Notes under the pieces: generated by a model
What the model was told of the DNA's origin: nothing
Seen by the model: only the letters and a program-made list of their open reading frames with translations
Database searches by the model: none
Shown here: positions 1-7,387 of the stretch, piece by piece
How the letters are laid out: each line of letters begins with the position of its first letter
How positions within the stretch are numbered: position 1 is the first letter of the stretch
Program-made: the position numbers and the translations under genes
Source of the DNA: Burkholderiales bacterium
GTDB lineage: Bacteria > Pseudomonadota > Gammaproteobacteria > Burkholderiales > Burkholderiaceae_C
Reading direction: 5' to 3'
DNA length: 32,260 nucleotides
Assembly: GCA_019509985.1 (NCBI GenBank)
Contig: JAEKLF010000090.1
Span: forward strand, 1-32,260

Positions 1-1119
1 ATGAACGACGACCTGATTCCGCCCCTCGTGTCCGATGGCCAGATCCAGGCCGAGGTCAATGGCTGCCTCGGCCTGATCACGCTGAACCGCCCGCAGGCGC
101 TGAACGCGCTGTCGCTGGCCATGATCCGCGACATGACGGCGCTGCTGCGCCACTGGGCCGCGCGGCCGCAGATTCAGGCCGTGGCCGTGCTTGGCGCTGG
201 CCGCGAAGGCAAGCCTGCCGCCTTCTGCGCGGGCGGCGACATCCGCTTCTTCCACCAGGCCGCCCATGCGGGCGACCCGGCGCTGGAAGACTTCTTCACC
301 GAGGAATACCGCCTCAACCACCTGATCCACCATTACCCCAAACCCTGTGTCGCGCTGATGGACGGCATCGTCATGGGCGGTGGCATGGGCATCAGCCAGG
401 GCGCCAAGCTGCGCGTGCTGACCGAGCATTCCAAGCTCGCCATGCCCGAGACCGGCATCGGCCTCTTCCCCGATGTCGGCGGCGGCTACTTCCTCGCGCA
501 GTGCCCCGGCCATGTCGGCGAATGGCTGGCGCTGACCGGCCAGGCCATCTCGGCCGGCGATGCGATCGAGTGGGGGCTGGGCGACGTCTTCGTGCGCGCC
601 GAGCAGTTCCCGGCGCTGATCGAGGACCTGCGCCGGGGCCCGCAGCCCAGCGCCGAGCATGTCGTCGCGACGGTCATGGAGCGCGCCGACCTCGCGCCCA
701 TCTCCGCGCCCAAGGCGACGATGGACCGCATCGACCGCCACTTCGGCCAGCCCACGCTCGCCGCCATCCTCGATTCGCTCGCGCGCGCCGACGACGGCTG
801 GGCTCGCGAAGTGCATGCCACGCTGCTGAAGCGCTCGCCGCTGATGATGGCCGTCACGCTCGAACTCGTGCGCCGCGGCCGCCGCCTGAGCCTGGCCGAT
901 GACCTGCGCCTGGAGCGCGACCTGGTCCACCACGCGTTCCATCTGCGCGGCGCCGCACGCAGCGAAACCGTCGAGGGCATCCGCGCGCTGGCCGTGGACA
1001 AGGACCACCATCCCCGCTGGAGCCCGGCCGCCGTCGCCGACATCGACCCGGCCGAGCTCGCGGCCTTCTTCGTCAGCCCCTGGGCGCCGGAGGGGCATCC
1101 GTTGCGAGACCTCGAATGA
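1..1119 (+). CDS. Enoyl-CoA hydratase/isomerase family protein, 3-hydroxyisobutyryl-CoA hydrolase type
   Basis: A 372-residue crotonase-fold protein. The closest family is 3-hydroxyisobutyryl-CoA hydrolase, which releases CoA from 3-hydroxyisobutyryl-CoA in valine breakdown in the cytoplasm. Visible motifs are LNRPQALNALS near residues 28-38, FCAGGDIRFF near 75-84 (the CoA-thioester oxyanion loop), GGGMG at 126-130 and the hallmark PETGIGLFPDVGGGYFL at 149-165. E150 and D158 are 8 residues apart, as the catalytic Glu and Asp are in the hydrolase subfamily. The length matches the hydrolase group (about 350-380) rather than plain enoyl-CoA hydratases (about 260). The ATG is the first base of the window, so its promoter is not visible. 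The stop overlaps the dusA start by 4 bases (ATGA). The exact substrate is not proven; short-chain enoyl-CoA hydratase is the alternative. Confidence 0.88.
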   Translation: MNDDLIPPLVSDGQIQAEVNGCLGLITLNRPQALNALSLAMIRDMTALLRHWAARPQIQAVAVLGAGREGKPAAFCAGGDIRFFHQAAHAGDPALEDFFTEEYRLNHLIHHYPKPCVALMDGIVMGGGMGISQGAKLRVLTEHSKLAMPETGIGLFPDVGGGYFLAQCPGHVGEWLALTGQAISAGDAIEWGLGDVFVRAEQFPALIEDLRRGPQPSAEHVVATVMERADLAPISAPKATMDRIDRHFGQPTLAAILDSLARADDGWAREVHATLLKRSPLMMAVTLELVRRGRRLSLADDLRLERDLVHHAFHLRGAARSETVEGIRALAVDKDHHPRWSPAAVADIDPAELAAFFVSPWAPEGHPLRDLE

Positions 1120-2114
1120 GCGAGCCCCGCCACAGTCCCTGGCGTCTGTCTGTCGCGCCCATGATGGACTGGACCGACCGCCACTGCCGCTACTTCCACC
1201 GCCTCATCACGCGCCACACGCTGCTCTACACCGAGATGGTGACGACGGGCGCCTTGCTGCACGGCGACCAGCCGCGGCACCTGGACTTCAACGCCGAGGA
1301 GCATCCGGTTGCGCTGCAGCTTGGTGGCAGCGAGCCGGCAGACCTGGCCGCCTGTGCGAGGCTGGCCGAGCATTGGGGCTACGACGAGGTGAACCTGAAC
1401 TGCGGCTGCCCGAGCGAGCGCGTGCAGAAGGGCGCCTTCGGCGCCTGCCTGATGGCCGAGCCCGAGCTGGTGGCCGACTGCGTGAAGGCCATGCGCGACG
1501 CGACATCGCTGCCGGTCACCGTCAAGCACCGCATCGGCATCGACCGCATCGAGAACTACGGCTTCGTGCGTGACTTCGTCGGCGCCGTGTCGGATGCCGG
1601 CTGCGAGGTCTTCATCGTGCATGCCCGCAATGCCTGGCTGCAGGGCCTGTCGCCCAAGGAGAATCGCGAGCTTCCGCCGCTGCGCTACGAAATGGCCGCC
1701 CAGCTCAAGGCCGAGTTCCCGGCGCTGACGATCGCGATCAACGGCGGCTTCAAATCGCCCGAGCAGATCGCCGAGCAGCTGACCCTCGTCGACGGCGTCA
1801 TGGTCGGCCGTGAGGCCTATCACGAGCCCTGGAGCATGGCGCAGTGGGACTCGCGCTTCTTCGGCCGGCCGGACCCGGCTCACTCGCGGGAACAGGTGGA
1901 AGAGGCCTGGCTGGACTATCTCGACCGCGTCCATGCCGCCGGCCGCTCGTGGGCACATGCGATGCGGCATGCCCTCGGCCTGTGGAACGGCACGCCGGGC
2001 GCGCGGCGCTGGCGCCAGGTGTGGAGCGACCATCGCTTGAAGACCCTGGCGCCGCGCGAGGTGGCCGCGCAGGCGACCGCCGCACGCCTGTCGGGCATGG
2101 CTGTCGCGGCCTGA
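1116..2114 (+). CDS. dusA: tRNA-dihydrouridine(20/20a) synthase DusA
   Basis: A 332-residue FMN- and NADPH-dependent enzyme that reduces uridine 20/20a in the tRNA D-loop. The N-terminal VAPMMDWTDRHCRYFHR (about 13-29) is the DusA form of the Dus signature. LNCGCPSERVQKGAFGACLM (94-113) contains the catalytic Cys98, and the VKHRIGID and INGGF segments line the FMN site of the TIM barrel. The C-terminal helical domain (about 245-332), including HAMRHALGLWNGTPGARRWR, is DusA-specific and binds tRNA. Translation is probably coupled to the upstream gene through the ATGA overlap at 1116-1119. The length equals the family norm. Confidence 0.96.
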   Translation: MSEPRHSPWRLSVAPMMDWTDRHCRYFHRLITRHTLLYTEMVTTGALLHGDQPRHLDFNAEEHPVALQLGGSEPADLAACARLAEHWGYDEVNLNCGCPSERVQKGAFGACLMAEPELVADCVKAMRDATSLPVTVKHRIGIDRIENYGFVRDFVGAVSDAGCEVFIVHARNAWLQGLSPKENRELPPLRYEMAAQLKAEFPALTIAINGGFKSPEQIAEQLTLVDGVMVGREAYHEPWSMAQWDSRFFGRPDPAHSREQVEEAWLDYLDRVHAAGRSWAHAMRHALGLWNGTPGARRWRQVWSDHRLKTLAPREVAAQATAARLSGMAVAA

Positions 2115-2158
2115 GCATGACGACCGGCCGCGGCGCCGGCTGCCGTCAGCATGCGGCG

Positions 2159-3109
2159 ATGCGCCTGCTGATCACTCCGCTTCTCACCCTGCTGCTGGTC
2201 TGTGGCGCCGCCCAGGCTCAACAGACGCTGGCGCCCGGCGTCACGCTGCTGCCGGGCGGCTACGAGGCCGGCCATCAGCCCGACGGCAACAGCCTGCTGC
2301 TCAAAGGCGAGGGCGGCTGGCTGCTGATCGACAGTGGGCGCCACCAGGCGCACACGGCCGCCGCGCTGGCCGCCGCGGGCGGCGACGTGCGCGCCGTGCT
2401 GAACACGCACTGGCACCTGGACCACCTTGGCGGCAATGCCTGGCTGCGCAGCCAGCGGCCCGGCCTGCAGGTCTGGGCGTCGCCCGCCGTCGCGCGGGCG
2501 CTGGCGCCCGATGGCTGGCTGGACCGATACCGTCGCCAGCTTGTCGAAGCCATCCCGTCGGCGCCTGCCGAGCAGGCCGCCGTCATGCGCGTGGACCTGG
2601 ATCTGCTGAACCAGGCCGACGCCCTGCGGCCCGACCATGAAATCAAGGCTGCTTCCGCGCTGACGCTGCTGGGCCGCCGGTTGCAGGTGGGTGTCGAAAC
2701 CGCCGTCAGCGGTGGCGACCTGTGGGTGCTGGACAGCGCCAGCGGCACGCTGGCGGCGGGCGATCTCGTCACGCTGCCCGTGCCCTTCTTCGACACCGCC
2801 TGCCCACCCGCCTGGCGCGAGGCGCTGGCGCGGCTGTCCGCCCAGCCCTTTGCGCGCCTGGTGCCCGGTCATGGCCCCGTGCTGAGCCATGCCGATTTCG
2901 AGCGCTGGCGCACTGGCTTCAATGCGCTGCTGGACTGCGCCGACCAGGGCCTGCACCCCGCCGCCTGCGCGGCCGTCTGGCGCAGCCATGTCGAACCCTG
3001 GCTGGACGACGCCGGCGGCGCCCGCGTCGATGGCATGCTTGGCTACTATTTCAAGACCCTGCTGCAAGCGCCGCCCGAGCACCGTGAGCGATTTTGTCGA
3101 CGACCCTGA
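2159..3109 (+). CDS. Exported metallo-beta-lactamase-fold hydrolase
   Basis: A 316-residue MBL-fold protein. The start was placed at the ATG that opens a clear signal peptide (MRLLITPLLTLLLVCGAAQAQ, cleavage near residue 21); an in-frame ATG at 2117 would put a polar extension before it. The zinc motif THWHLDH is at 83-89 (H84, H86, D88, H89). The bridging Asp is probably D202 in AAGDLV and the last His is H238 in VPGHGP. The position where relatives usually carry a His in an HTxGD-type segment reads AVSGGDL, with V183, so one zinc ligand may be missing. It resembles the exported MBL hydrolases found next to quinoprotein systems, but the substrate cannot be told. Its 3' end overlaps the next gene by 26 bases. 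Confidence 0.82.
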   Translation: MRLLITPLLTLLLVCGAAQAQQTLAPGVTLLPGGYEAGHQPDGNSLLLKGEGGWLLIDSGRHQAHTAAALAAAGGDVRAVLNTHWHLDHLGGNAWLRSQRPGLQVWASPAVARALAPDGWLDRYRRQLVEAIPSAPAEQAAVMRVDLDLLNQADALRPDHEIKAASALTLLGRRLQVGVETAVSGGDLWVLDSASGTLAAGDLVTLPVPFFDTACPPAWREALARLSAQPFARLVPGHGPVLSHADFERWRTGFNALLDCADQGLHPAACAAVWRSHVEPWLDDAGGARVDGMLGYYFKTLLQAPPEHRERFCRRP

Positions 3110-3674
3110 GATTGACCCGGTCCTGCCGCCGGACGAGCCGCTGTGGAGCCACAGCTTCGACACGGCGCTGGGCCGCTGCGGCCTGGTGTGGAGCGAGCGC
3201 GGCATCGTCGCGTCGCTGCTGCCCGACGCCACGCCGGCGCGGCTGAAGCGCCGCCACCCGACGGCGCAGCCGGTGACGGAGCTGCCGGCCCACATCGCCC
3301 ACGCTGTGGACGGCATCCGCGCGCTGCTGGGCGGCGAAGCACGCGACCTGACCGACATCCCGCTCGACGAGCGCGGCATCCCCGAGTTCCGCCGCCAGGT
3401 GCACGCGCTGACCCGCGCCATCCCGCCCGGCCAGACGCGCACCTATGGCGAGATCGCCGCGGCTCTCGGCCAGCCGGGGGCGGCGCGCGCCGTGGGACGA
3501 GCCGAGGGCGACAACCCGTTTCCACCCATCGTGCCCTGCCATCGCGTGATGGGTGCGGGCGGCGAGCCGACGGGCTTCTCGGCGCCGGGCGGCGTCGAGA
3601 CCAAGCGCCGCATGCTGCTCATCGAGGCGCGTGCCGCGGGTCAATTGGCGGGCGACCAGCAGCCGCTTTTCTGA
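3084..3674 (+). CDS. Methylated-DNA--[protein]-cysteine S-methyltransferase
   Basis: A suicide DNA-repair protein that moves the alkyl group from O6-alkylguanine to its own cysteine. The C-terminal half carries the winged-helix part (IPPGQTRTYGEIAAALG) and the active-site IVPCHRVMGAGG, with acceptor Cys152. The N-terminal part is the small variable ribonuclease-H-like domain. I chose GTG at 3084 (reading VSDFVDD) because no ATG occurs between there and the active site, and upstream ATGs lie deep inside the preceding gene. That gives 196 residues, slightly longer than the usual 160-180. It overlaps the MBL gene by 26 bases, so it is probably co-transcribed. No Ada-type N-terminal sensor domain is present, so it is an Ogt-type repair enzyme rather than a regulator. 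Confidence 0.9.
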   Translation: MSDFVDDPEIDPVLPPDEPLWSHSFDTALGRCGLVWSERGIVASLLPDATPARLKRRHPTAQPVTELPAHIAHAVDGIRALLGGEARDLTDIPLDERGIPEFRRQVHALTRAIPPGQTRTYGEIAAALGQPGAARAVGRAEGDNPFPPIVPCHRVMGAGGEPTGFSAPGGVETKRRMLLIEARAAGQLAGDQQPLF

Positions 3675-3818
3675 CTGTCTGACAAGACCTGTCGCGGCGT
3701 CCTACGAGCTGAATTCGCCCCGGCTGACAACGGCCTGGCATGACCGGGTTTTCCAATCGCCGAGCCGGCGCTGGGACCGGCGCATCGCTACGGCCCGCCT
3801 GCCGGTTCAGGGACTCTC

Positions 3819-4856
3819 ATGTCGCACATTCGCCGCCCTTTGGTGACGTCTTCGGCCTTGCTGTTGACCTGGGTGTTGACGGCCTGCGGTGGTGGCGGCG
3901 GTGGCTCGTCGGGCGCGGCGCCTGTGCCCGCCAGCCCCCAACCCTCGGCATCGTCCGTCACGGTGGATCCGCCGCCGGCCTCCGGTGTGACCGACCCGCT
4001 GCCGCCCGGCAGCAGCGTGGCCTGCTCGCCGGGCGACGCGCCTTCGACCCGCTCGGCGGCGTTCTCGTACGTGAATGTGGTGCGCTCGGTGCTTGGGCTG
4101 CGGCAACTGACCCGGCTGCCGGCTTTCGATGGGACGGCACAAGCCCATGCCCAATACGTCGTCGCCAATGACAGCCCCGGCCTGCAGGAAACCACGGGTC
4201 TGCCTTGCTTCACGGGCATCGACCTGGCCCAGCGCCTTGCCGGCGCTGGCATCGTGGCGGTTGAGGTGCCCGGTGCGCGCAGCCGCAGCGAAATGGTGTT
4301 CGCCTACACGACGCCCGCGGACGTGGAGATCCAGCCCTGGGATCTCGTCAACAACACGCTGAACAACCTGTACGGCCGCGTGTTCCTGCTCGACCCGCGG
4401 GCCGAGCAGGTGGGGCTTGGCTTCTCGGCCAAGCCAGGCGGCCTGCAGCGCGCCATGGTGCTGGACACGGCCTTGCTGAGCGCCACTGCGGAGGCCACTG
4501 CCGAGACCTGGGTCGTGTGGCCTCGCGATGGCACGGCGGGCCTGCCCGCACGCATGGCGCCGTCCAACATGAAGCCGCTCGACGACGGCATCACCGAAGG
4601 CTACCCGGTCTCGCTGCACGCAACGGCGCCGGTGCAGCTGAGCCGTTTCGCCATGACGACGGCGGCCGACGGCGCGCCCGTCGCAGCCACCTTGTTGACC
4701 AGCGCCAATGATCGCAACGGCATCCTCACCCAGGGCGAGGCGGCGCTGGTGCCGGTCGCGCCCCTGGCCGCCAACACGACCTATCGCGTGGAACTCGAAG
4801 GCAGCGCGGGCACGACGCCGCTGCACCTGAGCTGGTCGTTCACGACGGCGCCGTGA
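3819..4856 (+). CDS. Lipoprotein with a CAP/SCP-like domain and a C-terminal beta domain
   Basis: A 345-residue predicted lipoprotein. The signal peptide ends in a lipobox with LTA before Cys23, followed by a run of glycines and a Ser/Pro-rich linker to about residue 65. Residues 75-215 have the layout of a CAP (SCP/PR1-like) domain: VNVVRSVLGLRQLTRLPAFD, then AQAHAQYVVAN, then a segment ending in LDPRAEQVGLGF that matches the usual end of the fold. The second conserved His of CAP proteins is not obvious (LNNLYGR stands where S-x-GHR is usual), so the cavity is degenerate. Residues 235-345 look like an Ig-like beta domain ending in LSWSFTTAP. The gene is preceded by 144 bases without a gene, so it probably has its own promoter. 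Confidence 0.75.
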   Translation: MSHIRRPLVTSSALLLTWVLTACGGGGGGSSGAAPVPASPQPSASSVTVDPPPASGVTDPLPPGSSVACSPGDAPSTRSAAFSYVNVVRSVLGLRQLTRLPAFDGTAQAHAQYVVANDSPGLQETTGLPCFTGIDLAQRLAGAGIVAVEVPGARSRSEMVFAYTTPADVEIQPWDLVNNTLNNLYGRVFLLDPRAEQVGLGFSAKPGGLQRAMVLDTALLSATAEATAETWVVWPRDGTAGLPARMAPSNMKPLDDGITEGYPVSLHATAPVQLSRFAMTTAADGAPVAATLLTSANDRNGILTQGEAALVPVAPLAANTTYRVELEGSAGTTPLHLSWSFTTAP

Positions 4857-4897
4857 CGCGCTGAGGGCGCCTCGTGGCGGTGGGCCGGCGGCGCCGC

Positions 4898-4903
4898 GAC
4901 AAT
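4898..4903 (+). promoter_or_regulatory. Candidate -10 element just before the helicase start
   Basis: GACAAT lies 5 bases upstream of the ATG at 4909, and I see no Shine-Dalgarno sequence in between. Transcription would begin at or very near the start codon, giving a leaderless or nearly leaderless message. No good -35 box is evident 17 bases upstream. Confidence 0.35.
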
Positions 4904-4908
4904 CGCGC

Positions 4909-6144
4909 ATGTCCTTCGCCACCCTGGGCCTCGCGCCCGCCCTGCTGCGCGCCGTGCGCGAGCAGGGCTATCACGCCCCCACCGCCGTGCAGACGGCTGC
5001 GCTGCCACCCGCGTTGGCCGGCAGCGACGTACTGGCCCTTGCCCAGACCGGCTCCGGCAAGACCGCCGCCTTCGCGCTGCCGCTGCTGCAACGCCTCGTC
5101 GCCTCACCGCCGCGGCCCGGCCCGCGGGCCCTGGTGCTGGCGCCGACCCGCGAGCTGGCCATGCAGACGGCCCAGCTGCTGCGCGACCTGGCGGCCCTGC
5201 TGATGCAGCGCCCGAAGATCGCGCTGGCCTTTGGCGGCGTGTCCATCAACCCGCAGCTGATGGCGCTGCGCGGCGGCTGCGACGTGATGGTCGCCACGCC
5301 CGGTCGCCTGCTCGACCTGCTGGACCACAACGGCCTGACGCTGGCGGGCGTGCAATGCCTGGTGCTGGACGAAGCCGACCGCCTGCTGGGCCTGGGCTTC
5401 GCGGACGAGCTGCAGCGTGTCATCGCGCAGTTGCCGGCGCGCCGCCAGAACCTGCTGTTCTCGGCCACCTTCGCGCCTGCGGTCGAGAGCCTGGCCGCCG
5501 AGCTGCTGCACGAGCCGGTGCGCATCGAGATCGACGAGGCACCGCCGCAGATCACGCAGCGTGCCATCCAACTCGACCGCGCCCAGCGCCTGCCTGCGTT
5601 GCGCCAGTTGCTGGCCGAGCAGGGTTGGGACCGCTGTCTCGTCTTCGTCGCCAGCCGCTACACGGCCGAGCTGGTGTCGGACAAGCTGTTCGCTCACGGC
5701 TTCAAGGCCGGTGTGCTGCATGGCGAGCTCAGCCAAGGCGCGCGCCGCGATGTGCTGGAAGCGTTGAAGGCCGGCAGCGTGAAAGTGCTGGTGGCCACCG
5801 ACGTGGCGGCGCGCGGCCTGCATGTCGAGGCGCTGGACGCCGTCGTCAACTACGAGCTGCCGCGCTCGGCCGCCGACTACACCCACCGCATCGGCCGCAC
5901 CGGCCGCGCGGGCGCCACCGGCGTGGCCGTTAGCTTCATCTGCGCGGACAGCGCCGAGAACGCCGAGAGCCATTTCCGCCTGATCGAAAAGCGCCAGGGC
6001 CAGCGCGTGCCGCGCGAGCGGCTGGCCGGCTTCGAGCCGCAAGCCATCGCGACCGAGGCGGAGGCCACGGGCGGCATCAAGAGCACGACGCGCAAGAGCA
6101 AGAAGGACAAGCTGCGCGAGGCCGCCACGCGGGCAGGGGGCTGA
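4909..6144 (+). CDS. DEAD-box ATP-dependent RNA helicase (RhlE-like)
   Basis: A 411-residue helicase that unwinds RNA duplexes, probably in cold adaptation, ribosome assembly or RNA decay. The Q motif region (F3, then YHAPTAVQ) is followed by Walker A AQTGSGKT (45-52), PTREL, TPGR, DEAD (154-157), SAT (185-187), and in the second RecA domain VLVATDVAARGLH and HRIGRTGRAG (from about 326). The C-terminus is short and basic (KSTTRKSKKDKLREAATR), without the long RGG tail of larger RhlE proteins. The next gene starts 3 bases after its stop, so the two are likely co-transcribed. The subfamily assignment (RhlE rather than another bacterial DEAD-box group) is a judgement from overall look. Confidence 0.93.
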   Translation: MSFATLGLAPALLRAVREQGYHAPTAVQTAALPPALAGSDVLALAQTGSGKTAAFALPLLQRLVASPPRPGPRALVLAPTRELAMQTAQLLRDLAALLMQRPKIALAFGGVSINPQLMALRGGCDVMVATPGRLLDLLDHNGLTLAGVQCLVLDEADRLLGLGFADELQRVIAQLPARRQNLLFSATFAPAVESLAAELLHEPVRIEIDEAPPQITQRAIQLDRAQRLPALRQLLAEQGWDRCLVFVASRYTAELVSDKLFAHGFKAGVLHGELSQGARRDVLEALKAGSVKVLVATDVAARGLHVEALDAVVNYELPRSAADYTHRIGRTGRAGATGVAVSFICADSAENAESHFRLIEKRQGQRVPRERLAGFEPQAIATEAEATGGIKSTTRKSKKDKLREAATRAGG

Positions 6145-6147
6145 GCC

Positions 6148-6612
6148 ATGGGCATCGAGATCGAACGCAAGTTCCTGGTCACCGGTGAGGGCTGGCGCCA
6201 GCCTGCTTCAGCGCAGACCCGCTTCAGCCAGGGTTATCTGAGCCGCGACCCGACGCGCACGGTGCGCGTGCGCATCGCCGGCGAACGTGCCTTTCTGACC
6301 ATCAAGGGCGCCACTCAAGGGGCGACGCGCGCGGAGTTCGAATACGCGATTCCGCTGGCTGATGCGCAGCAGCTGCTGGCAATGTGCGACGGCCCGGTCG
6401 TCGAGAAGATCCGCCACCTCTGCGTGCACGAGGGCATGACCTGGGAGGTCGATGAGTTCCTCGGCGCCAACGCCGGGCTCGTCGTCGCCGAGATCGAGCT
6501 CGAATCCGAAGATCAGGTCTTTGCGCATCCCGCATGGCTGAGCGAGGAGGTCACCGGCGACGCGCGCTACGTCAATGCCAATCTGGCGGTGAGACCGTTC
6601 ACCAGCTGGTGA
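6148..6612 (+). CDS. CYTH domain protein (triphosphate tunnel metalloenzyme)
   Basis: A 154-residue protein made of a single CYTH domain. The N-terminus shows the defining ExExK pattern (E4, E6, K8 in MGIEIERKFLV). Further family features are FSQGYLS, the charged VRVRIAG strand, LTIKG, a VEKIRHLC segment and WEVDEF, all of which place basic and acidic residues inside the beta tunnel that binds triphosphate and metal. Members include inorganic triphosphatases and class IV adenylate cyclases; this short stand-alone bacterial form is most often a triphosphatase. No CHAD domain is fused. It follows the helicase with a 3-base gap and a purine-rich ribosome-binding region (GCAGGGGGCTGAG) upstream of the ATG. 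Confidence 0.88.
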   Translation: MGIEIERKFLVTGEGWRQPASAQTRFSQGYLSRDPTRTVRVRIAGERAFLTIKGATQGATRAEFEYAIPLADAQQLLAMCDGPVVEKIRHLCVHEGMTWEVDEFLGANAGLVVAEIELESEDQVFAHPAWLSEEVTGDARYVNANLAVRPFTSW

Positions 6613-6655
6613 TGCGGCTGTCGCTCCCACGATTGAAGGCGGGCGTCGATGCGTC

Positions 6656-6716
6656 CAGCCGCGTATCGGCTGCGTAGGACTGGGCAAGCCCATGTCACAC
6701 GCAGGCAATGCCTGCG
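6656..6716 (+). promoter_or_regulatory. Cluster of three consecutive inverted repeats in the leader of the metal-type locus
   Basis: Three symmetric elements follow one another: CAGCCG-cgtat-CGGCTG (6656-6672), TGGGC-aa-GCCCA (6681-6692) and CGCAGGCA-a-TGCCTGCG (6700-6716). As RNA the first and third could each fold as a 6-bp hairpin with a 5-base loop. As DNA the third is a 17-bp near-perfect palindrome of operator size. No run of T follows, so a terminator is unlikely. The cluster lies 110 bases before the preferred start of the His-rich gene. The repeats are seen directly; the function is inferred. Confidence 0.45.
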
Positions 6717-6825
6717 ACCGACGATGCGCCACTTGGTTTCCGCAAGGCGCTGGCTGCCCAGGTTCCTCATCCGCCATCCCGTGATCCTCATCTTTTCATC
6801 GCTTCTGCATCGGACACGCGTCGGC

Positions 6826-7284
6826 ATGCTCGTGCTGCTGATCTTCGTGTTGCCGTTGCAGAGCGTGTTGCAGCTCGGTGCCGGGGTCCAGGGCCATCGC
6901 CACATGCACACGGGGGCGGCGCAGCGCTCGTCGGTGCTGGCTGGCCTGACGCAGCCGTTGCGCGCGGTGCTGGACCGCTTGCATGCGGCGCAGGACCCGC
7001 GGCTCAAGGGACCGAGTTTCGGCTGGACGCTGAGCAGAGGGCCAGCCGAAGGGCTGCACGAGCATGGCGGCGTCTTCCACCGGCACACGCACGACACGGC
7101 CGATGTGGTCGACGTCGGCGACACGGCCGACAACCCCGTGCAGGGCGGTGCGACGGCCTTCCTGGCCTGGTTGCCCTGCGCCCTGGCTTTGGCGGCCGGG
7201 CAGCGCGACGCTTGCCCTGCCGACACCCCTTTCGACTGGCGCGACCGTGTCGTCGCCCCGCCGCTGACGCCGCCACGCGGCTGA
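6826..7284 (+). CDS. Small His-rich exported or membrane-anchored protein, unknown function
   Basis: I do not recognise a named family. From the ATG at 6826 the protein has 152 residues: a hydrophobic signal or anchor (MLVLLIFVLPLQSVLQLGAG), then a segment with nine histidines, mainly in GHRHMHTG and LHEHGGVFHRHTHD, and a second hydrophobic stretch (ATAFLAWLPCALALAAG) near residues 113-130 before a proline-rich tail. Upstream in-frame starts exist at 6724 and 6649, but codons 6724-6825 have clearly fewer G/C third bases than the rest, so I prefer 6826. The His clusters suggest binding of a transition metal such as zinc, copper or nickel. Its position directly before a TonB receptor and near a CusR/CusS-like pair supports a metal role, by inference only. 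Confidence 0.6.
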   Translation: MLVLLIFVLPLQSVLQLGAGVQGHRHMHTGAAQRSSVLAGLTQPLRAVLDRLHAAQDPRLKGPSFGWTLSRGPAEGLHEHGGVFHRHTHDTADVVDVGDTADNPVQGGATAFLAWLPCALALAAGQRDACPADTPFDWRDRVVAPPLTPPRG

Positions 7285-7383
7285 GTTCTCGGGCGCTTGC
7301 CCGTCCACCTCTCTGATGCCTTCCGCCTGTCTCGACCCGACGGGCGGTGCCTGCGCATGCCGCAGAGCCCCATTGCCGAGAAC
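7285..7383 (+). promoter_or_regulatory. Nested inverted repeats filling the gap before the TonB receptor (possible three-way-junction RNA)
   Basis: GTTCTCGG (7285-7292) begins right after the stop of the His-rich gene and pairs perfectly with CCGAGAAC (7376-7383), which ends 4 bases before the receptor ATG at 7388. Inside it, GCCCGTC (7299-7305) pairs with GACGGGC (7339-7345), and CTGCG (7351-7355) pairs with CGCAG (7361-7365) over a 5-base loop. Together they can form a closing helix with two arms. The closing helix contains the only weak Shine-Dalgarno-like bases (GAG, 7378-7380). It does not match the consensus of the cobalamin or TPP riboswitch as I know them. The pairing is seen; regulation is inferred. 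Confidence 0.4.
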
Positions 7384-7387
7384 TCCA

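Noticed and set aside
7285..7387. Known cobalamin or TPP riboswitch before the TonB receptor
   Set aside because: The conserved blocks of the B12 box and of the TPP element are not found. The pairing is kept as an unassigned structure.
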